Below are positions 8,011 to 12,874 of a stretch of 12,874 nucleotides of DNA, piece by piece. Position 1 is the first letter of the stretch. Every line of letters starts with the position of its first letter. The DNA comes from Lachnospiraceae bacterium. Its GTDB lineage: Bacteria > Bacillota > Clostridia > Lachnospirales > Lachnospiraceae. The position numbers and the translations under genes were made by a program. The stretch is from contig DPJQ01000066.1 of NCBI GenBank assembly GCA_003542935.1, positions 1 to 12,874 on the forward strand. The letters run 5' to 3'. The notes below the pieces were generated by a model, which was given only the letters and a program-made list of their open reading frames with translations, was not told the DNA's origin and made no database searches.

Positions 8011-8760
8011 ATGCTGCCGGTGTATATTTGTGAGGATGATGCCAGACTGCGGGCGGCGCAGCGTGGATTTCTGGAGCGGCAGATCCTGATTGAGGGACTG
8101 GATATGGAGGTGGTTCTGTGCAGCGGCCATCCCGAGGAGGTTCTGCAGGCCGTAGAGGCCTCGCCGGGGCGGGGGATCTATTTTCTGGATGTGGAGCTTA
8201 GAGGCGAGTCTATGGACGGGTTTGCCCTGGGCCAGGAGATCCGGAAACTGGATTCCCGGGGCTTTATCATCTATGTGACGGCTTTTGCGGATCTGGCTTT
8301 TGAGACTTTCCGATATCACCTGGAGGCGTTGGACTACATCGTAAAAGGGGACACGGAGCGGATGTATGCGGGCATCTGCCATTGCCTGGATGTGATCACG
8401 GAGCGGATGTGCGAGGAGAACAGGCAGGAGCGCAGCTATTTTTCCGTGAAGGTGATGGACGTGGTGAAGCATATCCCGATGGACGAGATCATGTTTTTCG
8501 AGACGTCGGGGCGGACCCACCGGATCGAGCTGCACGGGCAGCACGACCGGATCGATTTCCTCGGGAGTATGCGCGAGCTGGAGCAGGAGTTCGGGGATCG
8601 TTTCCTGCGGGTGCACAGGGCGTATCTGGTGCAGGTGGCGCAGGTCGCCCAGCTGGATCTGAAAAACAGGGAGATCCTGATGCAAAACGGGGAGAGGTGC
8701 CTGTTTTCACGGAAAATGAGGGAGCCTTTGCTGGAGAGACTGGCAGGGAAGTGTGGCTGA
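8011..8760 (+). CDS. AgrA-type response regulator (receiver + LytTR DNA-binding domain)
   Basis: This 249-residue two-domain regulator has a receiver domain (about 1-120) with the acidic pocket E8/D9/D10 in CEDD, phospho-acceptor D60 in FLDVEL, T90 in YVTAF and K112 in YIVKGD. The KG in place of the usual KP resembles AgrA-group proteins. A LytTR DNA-binding domain follows (about 145-247), with the typical FFETSGRTH (162-170) and FLRVHRAYLV (198-207) segments. LytTR proteins bind 9-bp direct repeats, and a suitable pair lies upstream of the preceding CPBP gene. AGGAG (7999-8003) is 7 bases before the ATG. It is probably phosphorylated by the AgrC-like kinase at 5410-6777 and cotranscribed with the CPBP gene. 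Class is firm; the target promoter is inferred. Confidence 0.94.
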   Translation: MLPVYICEDDARLRAAQRGFLERQILIEGLDMEVVLCSGHPEEVLQAVEASPGRGIYFLDVELRGESMDGFALGQEIRKLDSRGFIIYVTAFADLAFETFRYHLEALDYIVKGDTERMYAGICHCLDVITERMCEENRQERSYFSVKVMDVVKHIPMDEIMFFETSGRTHRIELHGQHDRIDFLGSMRELEQEFGDRFLRVHRAYLVQVAQVAQLDLKNREILMQNGERCLFSRKMREPLLERLAGKCG

Positions 8761-8764
8761 TAGC

Positions 8765-8812
8765 TCATACGGGAAACCGGCCATTTTGAACGGGGGCCGG
8801 TTTCCCGTATGA
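8765..8812. terminator. Long perfect inverted repeat between convergent genes
   Basis: TCATACGGGAAACCGGCC (8765-8782) is perfectly repeated in inverted orientation at 8795-8812, an 18-bp stem with a 12-base loop. It starts 4 bases after the regulator stop codon and lies just beyond the stop of the opposing AraC gene, so a two-way terminator is the natural reading. No T tract directly abuts the stem on either strand. On the + strand an A7 run (8812-8818) and then T7 (8824-8830) follow, and the A7 and T7 can pair with each other. Confidence 0.65.
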
Positions 8813-8818
8813 AAAAAA

Positions 8819-9724
8819 TCATGTTTTTTTACGGTAATCCCTGGGCAGGGACTGGAAAAATGACTTAAATGCCACGGTAAATTTGCTCTGGCTGTCATAG
8901 CCCACGGCCTGGGCGATCTCCGCTATGCTCATGTTGGAGCTTTTCAGCAGGCAGGCTGCCTGTTCCATCCGGTGCTCCTTGACGTGGGCGGCGATGGATG
9001 TGCCGTAGACGGATTTGAAATCGGCTTTCAGTGTGGTCGGATTGATCAGGTATTGCCGGGAGAGCTCCTCGATCGTGGTTCTGCGCTCCATGTGCAGAAG
9101 GAGATGGTCATGGATATCCCGCACGGTCGCAAGCTGTTCTGCCGAGAGAGCTGTCGGCTGTTGTTCGCAGGTGCAGCCGGCATCGGCCAGGTACAGAAGA
9201 AGTTCCAGGACTTTGAGCCTCCGGTGTGCCAGCCGGAATCTCCCCGGACAGTCATACAGGGCGGAAAAAATACTTTCGGCCCGGGCGCTTCCGGCAGGAA
9301 AAAGGGTGGTGCCGGTTCTGGAGAGCCTTTTCCACTGTACGGAATAGAAAATGTCTGTGTCCTTTAGCGGGTCGGGGGGCCGGGAGGACATCTCCTGCAG
9401 ATCTATGAGAATGGAGAGCCCCCGGTATTGGCCGGCGGGAAACGTGAGAGCGGAGTCTGCACAGGCTTTTCCCGCGCACACGGAAAAGCTTCCCGGGTTC
9501 AGAGATACGGCACCCCCATTCTCCGCTTCCCGGTTCATCTGGCCAGCCCGGCAATGGTCGATCCGGATCCCATGGGCCAGCGGTTTATGGGGCAGGGAAA
9601 AGGAATCCCCGGATGAGTTCAGATAAAATAATTCCATACCCGGATAGAGCAGAACGGTCTCGCAGCGGTCTTCCTTCGGAATACCCTCTTGGCCTTTTTT
9701 TCTGTTTTCTGTTTCTCTGTTCAT
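8819..9724 (-). CDS. AraC family regulator, PchR-like
   Basis: This is a 301-residue transcription regulator. The C-terminal AraC/XylS DNA-binding domain (about 200-300) has two helix-turn-helix units, near 216-236 (TIEELSRQYLINPTTLK) and 265-290 (MSIAEIAQAVGYDSQSKF). The N-terminal domain resembles the ligand domain of PchR/YbtA-type regulators, with a cupin-like HxxRIDHCRAG region (51-61) and FPAGQYRGLSILIDLQ (95-110). Those relatives control siderophore or nutrient uptake genes, so a metal-related ligand is possible but unproven. The reading frame can be extended to a TTG at 9772, but the ATG at 9724 has GAGGA (9736-9732) 7 bases ahead and follows the arsR stop by 4 bases, so I chose it. 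It is very probably cotranscribed and translationally coupled with arsR. C-terminal family assignment is firm; N-terminal similarity is from memory. Confidence 0.88.
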   Translation of the reverse strand: MNRETENRKKGQEGIPKEDRCETVLLYPGMELFYLNSSGDSFSLPHKPLAHGIRIDHCRAGQMNREAENGGAVSLNPGSFSVCAGKACADSALTFPAGQYRGLSILIDLQEMSSRPPDPLKDTDIFYSVQWKRLSRTGTTLFPAGSARAESIFSALYDCPGRFRLAHRRLKVLELLLYLADAGCTCEQQPTALSAEQLATVRDIHDHLLLHMERRTTIEELSRQYLINPTTLKADFKSVYGTSIAAHVKEHRMEQAACLLKSSNMSIAEIAQAVGYDSQSKFTVAFKSFFQSLPRDYRKKT

Positions 9725-9728
9725 ACAG

Positions 9729-10103
9729 TCATCCTCGCAGTTCCGGACAGGTAATTTCCATAACCTGTTCAATCATCTGATGCAGCAGACGGCTCTGCTC
9801 CGTGTCCGCAGTGCGGTAGTAGACTTCTTTTCCGTCGCGGCGTGCGACAATGAGGCCGCTGTTTTTTAACGGCCGGAGATGGTGGGACACGGCGGGGCTG
9901 GACATGTCCAGCATGGCGGAGATATTGAGGACGCATTCCTCACAGTGGCATAAAAGCCAGAAGATACGGACTCTGGTGGTGTCTCCCAGCTGTTTGAATA
10001 CCTCTGCAACGGTCTGGAAATGTTCCACATCATTCAGCTGTTCCCGGATCAGCGCGGCCTCCGGCCCTTCTCCGTGATAGTGGGGCAGTTCGGTGGGGGA
10101 CAT
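9729..10103 (-). CDS. ArsR/SmtB family metal-sensing repressor
   Basis: This 124-residue winged-helix repressor has its recognition helix at SSPAVSHHLRPL (68-79) and its wing at ARRDGKEVYY (87-96). Such proteins leave the operator when bound to metal. The helix preceding the recognition helix carries CHCEECV (52-58). C57 aligns with the first Cys of the ELCVCD metal box of ArsR/CadC, while the second is L59; C52, H53 and C54 are additional candidate ligands. The C-terminal helix site of SmtB/CzrA is degenerate (D100, E102, Q113, E116 by alignment), favouring a thiol-based site for a soft or borderline metal such as Cd, Pb or Zn. The N-terminus has HYH (8-10). AAAGGAGA (10118-10111) lies 7 bases before the ATG. 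It is divergent from the HMA/ATPase operon, its expected target. The exact metal is uncertain. Confidence 0.92.
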   Translation of the reverse strand: MSPTELPHYHGEGPEAALIREQLNDVEHFQTVAEVFKQLGDTTRVRIFWLLCHCEECVLNISAMLDMSSPAVSHHLRPLKNSGLIVARRDGKEVYYRTADTEQSRLLHQMIEQVMEITCPELRG

Positions 10104-10137
10104 AATGTTCTCTCCTTTCTTGGATCCTGTTTTTATC

Positions 10138-10166
10138 CCAAACGGGAATACTTTTCGCCCGTTTGG
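10138..10166. repeat. Hairpin in the arsR leader
   Basis: CCAAACGGG (10138-10146) and CCCGTTTGG (10158-10166) form a perfect 9-bp stem with an 11-base loop. If arsR transcription starts near 10201 this lies in its 5' leader, 20 bases upstream of the ribosome binding site. No T tract follows on either strand, so it is not a simple terminator. It could stabilise the mRNA or be a protein site. Confidence 0.6.
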
Positions 10167-10172
10167 CAGAGG

Positions 10173-10185
10173 ATGCCCGGGGCAT
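10173..10185. promoter_or_regulatory. 13-bp palindrome next to the -35 of the efflux promoter
   Basis: ATGCCCGGGGCAT has perfect 6-bp arms around one central base and ends one base before the TTGACT -35 hexamer. The position fits an activator or repressor operator, but no matching regulator is known to me. Confidence 0.4.
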
Positions 10186-10186
10186 A

Positions 10187-10215
10187 TTGACTTGTGGTTT
10201 TTTCTGTATTATACT
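10187..10215 (+). promoter_or_regulatory. Promoter of the HMA protein-ATPase operon
   Basis: TTGACT (10187-10192) and TATACT (10210-10215) are separated by exactly 17 bases, and each hexamer matches consensus at five of six positions. Transcription should start near 10222, leaving a leader of about 57 bases before the GTG start at 10279. This is the best promoter match in the window. Confidence 0.8.
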
Positions 10216-10219
10216 ACAG
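10204..10219. promoter_or_regulatory. Candidate ArsR operator in the shared -10 region
   Basis: CTGTATTATACTACAG is a 16-bp inverted repeat with seven of eight base pairs symmetric. It is centred on the -10 elements of both divergent promoters, so one bound repressor dimer would block both. That the ArsR protein binds it is inference from position and symmetry; it is not a recognised consensus. Confidence 0.5.
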
Positions 10220-10236
10220 TTGCAAAGATTAAACAA
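10208..10236 (-). promoter_or_regulatory. Promoter of arsR-araC, overlapping the opposing promoter
   Basis: On the minus strand TTGTTT (10236-10231) and a perfect TATAAT (10213-10208) are spaced by 17 bases. The -10 shares four bases with the -10 of the efflux promoter on the other strand. The -35 is weak (three of six). Transcription would start near 10201, giving a leader of about 98 bases. Confidence 0.6.
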
Positions 10237-10278
10237 GTACTTAAACATTGAATTAAATGGACAGGGAGGATTTTTACT

Positions 10279-10497
10279 GTGAAAAAAACGTATAAGATTG
10301 AGGTTGACTGTGCAAACTGTGCGAATCTGATGGAGAATACGGCCCGCAAAGTCACGGGTGTGGAGACGGCCACCGTAAATTTCATGACCCAGAAGATGAT
10401 CATGGAGTTTGCCGACGGCCATGACCCGAAAAGCGTAATGGCGGATGTGCTGAAAGCCTGTAAAAAAGTGGAGCCGGATTGCGAGATCTTCCTTTGA
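10279..10497 (+). CDS. Free-standing heavy-metal-associated (HMA) domain protein
   Basis: This 72-residue single-domain protein has the ferredoxin-like HMA fold of metallochaperones and of the N-terminal domains of P1B ATPases. The metal motif is DCANC (D10, C11, C14), and the GVETATVNF stretch (27-35) is typical of the first half of the fold. The Asp before CxxC is seen in ZntA-type Zn/Cd/Pb domains, fitting the ATPase that follows after 28 bases and itself lacks an HMA domain. It probably delivers metal to that pump or senses load. The start is GTG, with GGGAGGA (10264-10270) 8 bases upstream. The 17-bp-spaced promoter lies about 60 bases upstream. Function as donor to the ATPase is inferred from adjacency. 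Confidence 0.88.
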   Translation: MKKTYKIEVDCANCANLMENTARKVTGVETATVNFMTQKMIMEFADGHDPKSVMADVLKACKKVEPDCEIFL

Positions 10498-10525
10498 ACT
10501 GAACTGAATTGGAAAGGAGTATATC

Positions 10526-12541
10526 ATGCAGGAGCTGATCATAACGATATTACTCAGTGCCGTTGTACTGGCGGCCGCAGTTCTTCTCCTTTTTGTGGGC
10601 CGCCGTCAAAACGGTATGACGAAAAAACAGAGAATCATGATGACCCGGATCCTGATCGCGGCTACAGTTCTTCTGTGCCTCCAGTTTTTTTCCGCAGAGA
10701 TGTTTGACAGGCTGGACGGGTATACTTTCCCGTCCGCGGGCCGTCTGCTCCGCTTTGTGTGTTACTTTGCGGATTATCTTGTCATAGGATACGATATTTT
10801 AAAGAAGGCCGCCAAGGGTATCCGAAACCGCCGCGTATTCGATGAAAATTTTCTGATGGCGGTGGCTACGGTGGGTGCCCTGGCGCTGGCTATTTATGAG
10901 AACGGGGAATATCTGGAGGCAATTGCCGTCATGCTGTTTTATCAGATCGGCGAGTGGTTCCAGGGGTATGCGGTGGGCAAAAGCCGCCGCAATATCAGTG
11001 ACCTGATGGATATCCGCCCGGATTACGCCAATGTGGAGAGGGACGGGAAACTGGAGCAGGTGGATCCCGACGAGGTGGAGGTCGGCAGCGTGATCGTCGT
11101 CCAGCCTGGGGAGAAGGTGCCCATCGACGGGATTATCGTGGAGGGAGCCTCCAGCCTGAATACCAGCGCCCTGACCGGTGAGAGCCTGCCCCGGGAGGCG
11201 AAGACGGGGGATGAGATCATCAGCGGATGCATCAGTATGACCGGTGTTCTGAAGGTGCGGACAACAAAAGAGTTCGGAGAATCTACAGTTTCCCGGATCC
11301 TTGATCTGGTGGAGAACGCCAGTTCCAGAAAGTCAAGGTCTGAAAATTTCATCTCAAAATTTGCCAGGGTCTATACACCGGCGGTCTGCTACAGTGCCCT
11401 GGCCCTGGCGGTTCTTCCCCCGGTGGTGCGCATGGCGTTTTTGGGGCTGGCGGCGGAATGGGGCGTGTGGATTTACCGGGCATTGACTTTCCTGGTCATC
11501 AGCTGTCCCTGTGCCCTGGTCATCAGCATCCCCCTGAGCTTTTTTGCCGGTATCGGCGGCGCGAGCCAGGAGGGTATCCTGGTAAAAGGCTCCAACTATC
11601 TGGAGAGTCTTTCCCAGACAAAGTATGTGGTTTTCGATAAGACGGGGACGCTGACGCAGGGGGTTTTTGAGGTAAACGGCATCCACCACGCCGCCATGGA
11701 TCAGGAGAAGCTGCTGGAGTATGCCGCCCTGGCGGAGAGTGCTTCCTCTCACCCGATCAGTAAGAGTCTGCAGAGGGCCTACGGAAAGGCGCTCGACAGG
11801 AGCCGCGTGACGGATATACAGGAAATCAGCGGCAACGGTGTCACTGCAAAGGTGGACGGCATACCGGTGGCCGCCGGCAATGACAAACTGATGCGGCATC
11901 TGGACCTCTCCTGCCGCGACTGCCATCAGACCGGCACGATCATCCATGTGGCTGTGGACGGGGCCTATGCGGGGCATATCGTGATTTCCGATGTGGTGAA
12001 GCCCCACGCGAAGGAAGCCGTTGCGGCATTAAAGAAAGCCGGGGTGGAAAAGACGATCATGCTGACCGGCGACGCCGGGAAAGTGGCAAAACAGGTGGCT
12101 GCTTTTTTGGGCATTGACGAGGTCTACAGTGAACTGCTTCCGGCGGATAAAGTCGCGAAGGTGGAGGAGCTGCTGCGGAGGAAGCCGGAAAAGGCGAAGC
12201 TGGCTTTTGTCGGTGACGGCATCAACGACGCGCCGGTGCTGTCCCGGGCGGACATAGGCATCGCCATGGGAGCCATGGGCTCGGACGCGGCCATCGAGGC
12301 GGCGGACCTGGTGCTGATGGACGACGATCCCCTGAAGATCAAAAAGGCTATCCGGATATCCAGGAAATGTATGGGCATCGTCTACCAGAATATCGTGTTC
12401 GCTCTGGCGGTAAAATTCGCCTGCCTGGCCCTGGGCGCGGTGGGTATTGCCAACATGTACCTGGCGATCTTCGCGGACGTGGGGGTCATGGTGCTGGCGG
12501 TGCTGAACGCGATCCGGTGTCTGTTTGTAAAAAAATTGTAG
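10526..12541 (+). CDS. P1B-type heavy-metal ATPase (Zn/Cd/Pb exporter, ZntA/CadA-like)
   Basis: This 671-residue P-type ATPase exports divalent soft metal ions across the membrane using ATP. All key motifs are present: TGES in the actuator domain (217-220), CPC in the metal-binding helix (327-329), phosphorylated D371 in DKTGTLT, the P1B-specific HP dipeptide (409-410) and GDGINDAP (563-570). D651 in FADVG of the last helix is the acidic residue typical of the Zn/Cd/Pb subgroup, whereas Cu pumps differ. There are about eight hydrophobic helices, the first at residues 4-24. There is no N-terminal HMA domain; a separate 72-residue HMA protein is encoded just upstream. AAAGGAG (10513-10519) precedes the ATG by 6 bases. 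Regulation is expected through the divergent ArsR repressor. Family and subgroup are well supported; the precise metal is not fixed by sequence. Confidence 0.95.
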   Translation: MQELIITILLSAVVLAAAVLLLFVGRRQNGMTKKQRIMMTRILIAATVLLCLQFFSAEMFDRLDGYTFPSAGRLLRFVCYFADYLVIGYDILKKAAKGIRNRRVFDENFLMAVATVGALALAIYENGEYLEAIAVMLFYQIGEWFQGYAVGKSRRNISDLMDIRPDYANVERDGKLEQVDPDEVEVGSVIVVQPGEKVPIDGIIVEGASSLNTSALTGESLPREAKTGDEIISGCISMTGVLKVRTTKEFGESTVSRILDLVENASSRKSRSENFISKFARVYTPAVCYSALALAVLPPVVRMAFLGLAAEWGVWIYRALTFLVISCPCALVISIPLSFFAGIGGASQEGILVKGSNYLESLSQTKYVVFDKTGTLTQGVFEVNGIHHAAMDQEKLLEYAALAESASSHPISKSLQRAYGKALDRSRVTDIQEISGNGVTAKVDGIPVAAGNDKLMRHLDLSCRDCHQTGTIIHVAVDGAYAGHIVISDVVKPHAKEAVAALKKAGVEKTIMLTGDAGKVAKQVAAFLGIDEVYSELLPADKVAKVEELLRRKPEKAKLAFVGDGINDAPVLSRADIGIAMGAMGSDAAIEAADLVLMDDDPLKIKKAIRISRKCMGIVYQNIVFALAVKFACLALGAVGIANMYLAIFADVGVMVLAVLNAIRCLFVKKL

Positions 12542-12556
12542 AAATACGGAAGGTCA

Positions 12557-12629
12557 CAGGCCTGTATACATGTGCCGGAGAATGGAATCCATGATCATGG
12601 AGGTTTTCCGGAACATGTGTACAGGCCTG
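12557..12629. repeat. 26-bp near-perfect inverted repeat with nested palindrome
   Basis: The arms 12557-12582 and 12604-12629 match in inverted orientation at 23 of 26 positions, two of the three differences being G-U pairs in RNA. Each outer end reads CAGGCCTGTA or its near copy. The loop holds a perfect 14-bp palindrome, TCCATGATCATGGA (12588-12601). There is no T tract after it and no clear target-site duplication. It begins 15 bases after the ATPase stop codon. It may act as a transcript end, an RNA-processing structure, or be a small mobile relic. Confidence 0.7.
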
Positions 12630-12673
12630 CTATAATATGGAAATGGATTTCTGTACCGGAGCCGGATGATGGA

Positions 12674-12702
12674 TTGTGAAATGAACAGAGATGGGATATA
12701 AT
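12674..12702 (+). promoter_or_regulatory. Promoter of the AAA-ATPase-like gene
   Basis: TTGTGA (12674-12679) and a perfect TATAAT (12697-12702) are separated by 17 bases. Transcription would start near 12709, leaving a leader of about 90 bases before the start codon at 12800. Confidence 0.65.
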
Positions 12703-12740
12703 AGGATTTAAAAGAAAGTGTCCGGTTATTCGCAATATAA

Positions 12741-12774
12741 GGCGCAGGATGCGCCGCCAATCTGATGCGCAGAT
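12741..12774 (+). repeat. Two tandem hairpins in the leader of the last gene
   Basis: GGCGCA/TGCGCC (12741-12746 and 12750-12755) form a 6-bp stem with a 3-base loop. ATCTG/CAGAT (12760-12764 and 12770-12774) form a 5-bp stem with a 5-base loop. Both share a TGCGC element and precede the GGAGGT ribosome binding site at 12789-12794. No T tract follows, so these are not terminators. Confidence 0.5.
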
Positions 12775-12799
12775 AGAAAATATCCAGTGGAGGTGGATC

Positions 12800-12874
12800 A
12801 TGAAGAAAGCGTGGCCAATCGGTGTTGATAGTTTTGAAAAAATTATCCAGGAAGGATATTACTATGTGGATAAG
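12800..12874 (+). CDS. AAA-ATPase-like / PD-(D/E)XK family protein, 5' end only
   Basis: Only the first 25 codons lie in the window; the frame is open to the right edge. The residues WPIGVDSFEKI (5-15) and GYYYVDK (19-25) match the start of the AAA-ATPase-like family (Pfam PF09820 type), whose full members are usually about 500-600 residues with a C-terminal PD-(D/E)XK nuclease-like domain. They occur in many copies in gut Clostridia and Bacteroidetes and their function is not established. GGAGGT (12789-12794) is 5 bases before the ATG, and a 17-bp-spaced promoter lies about 100 bases upstream. The assignment rests on the short N-terminal signature alone. Confidence 0.8.
   Translation, partial: MKKAWPIGVDSFEKIIQEGYYYVDK

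Larger units (their letters stand above)
12542..12799. other. Intergenic region after the ATPase gene
   Basis: These 258 bases hold no convincing gene. They contain a 73-base inverted repeat (12557-12629), a TATAAT-like element (12631-12636) with no good -35, a better promoter (12674-12702) and a leader with two hairpins (12741-12755 and 12760-12774). A 17-codon frame at 12582-12635 lies inside the inverted repeat without properly spaced ribosome binding site. Confidence 0.6.

Noticed and set aside
6976..8685. A 569-codon open frame on the minus strand opposite the CPBP and regulator genes.
   Set aside because: Its composition is rich in His, Gln and Pro, typical of antisense frames, and both plus-strand genes carry complete family motifs.
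9725..9772. N-terminal extension of the AraC protein to a TTG start (16 more residues).
   Set aside because: It would overlap the arsR coding end, has no ribosome binding site, and the ATG at 9724 has a well-placed GAGGA.
12582..12635. A 17-codon frame inside the 73-base inverted repeat.
   Set aside because: The only purine-rich element is one base from the ATG and the frame is explained by the palindromic sequence.
12631..12636. TATAAT just after the inverted repeat as promoter of the last gene.
   Set aside because: No acceptable -35 hexamer lies 16-18 bases upstream; the pair at 12674-12702 is a better candidate.

Overview
The window looks like chromosomal DNA from a GC-rich member of the Clostridia, most likely a gut Lachnospiraceae. 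This is inferred from gene content and style: strong AGGAG-type ribosome binding sites, some GTG starts, an AddA-type helicase-nuclease, an AgrC/AgrA-like signalling pair, and at the right edge the start of an AAA-ATPase-like/PD-(D/E)XK protein of a kind common in that family. No ribosomal RNA, tRNA, CRISPR array, insertion sequence or phage gene was seen.

Layout. (1) 163-6777, + strand: an M18 aminopeptidase, the addA helicase-nuclease and a seven-helix GHKL sensor histidine kinase follow one another with gaps of 27 and 12 bases, so they probably form one transcription unit. The kinase ribosome binding site overlaps the addA stop codon. (2) 6778-8760, + strand: a 192-base regulatory region with a 21-base-period direct repeat and hairpins, then a CPBP-family (CAAX protease-like) membrane protein and an AgrA-type LytTR response regulator. 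With the kinase upstream they make a kinase / membrane-protease / regulator signalling cassette lacking the AgrB and AgrD partners of a classical agr system. (3) 8761-8818: a long perfect inverted repeat between convergent units. (4) 8819-10103, - strand: an ArsR-family metal sensor followed 4 bases later by a PchR-like AraC regulator. (5) 10104-10278: a divergent regulatory region in which two face-to-face promoters share their -10 region. (6) 10279-12541, + strand: a small free-standing HMA metal-binding protein and a Zn/Cd/Pb-type P1B ATPase without its own HMA domain. (7) 12542-12799: a 73-base near-perfect inverted repeat, a promoter and a hairpin-rich leader, leading into a truncated AAA-ATPase-like gene.

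How the genes work together. The ArsR repressor, the HMA protein and the P-type ATPase form a metal-efflux module, with the ArsR operator expected in the shared -10 region. The AraC gene is translationally linked to arsR and may respond to a small molecule such as a metal chelate. The kinase probably senses an extracellular signal, perhaps a peptide, and signals to the LytTR regulator, which may bind the direct repeat ahead of the CPBP gene and control its own operon. AddA and the aminopeptidase are housekeeping functions that appear to be transcribed ahead of the kinase. All large genes are intact; only the last is cut by the window edge.
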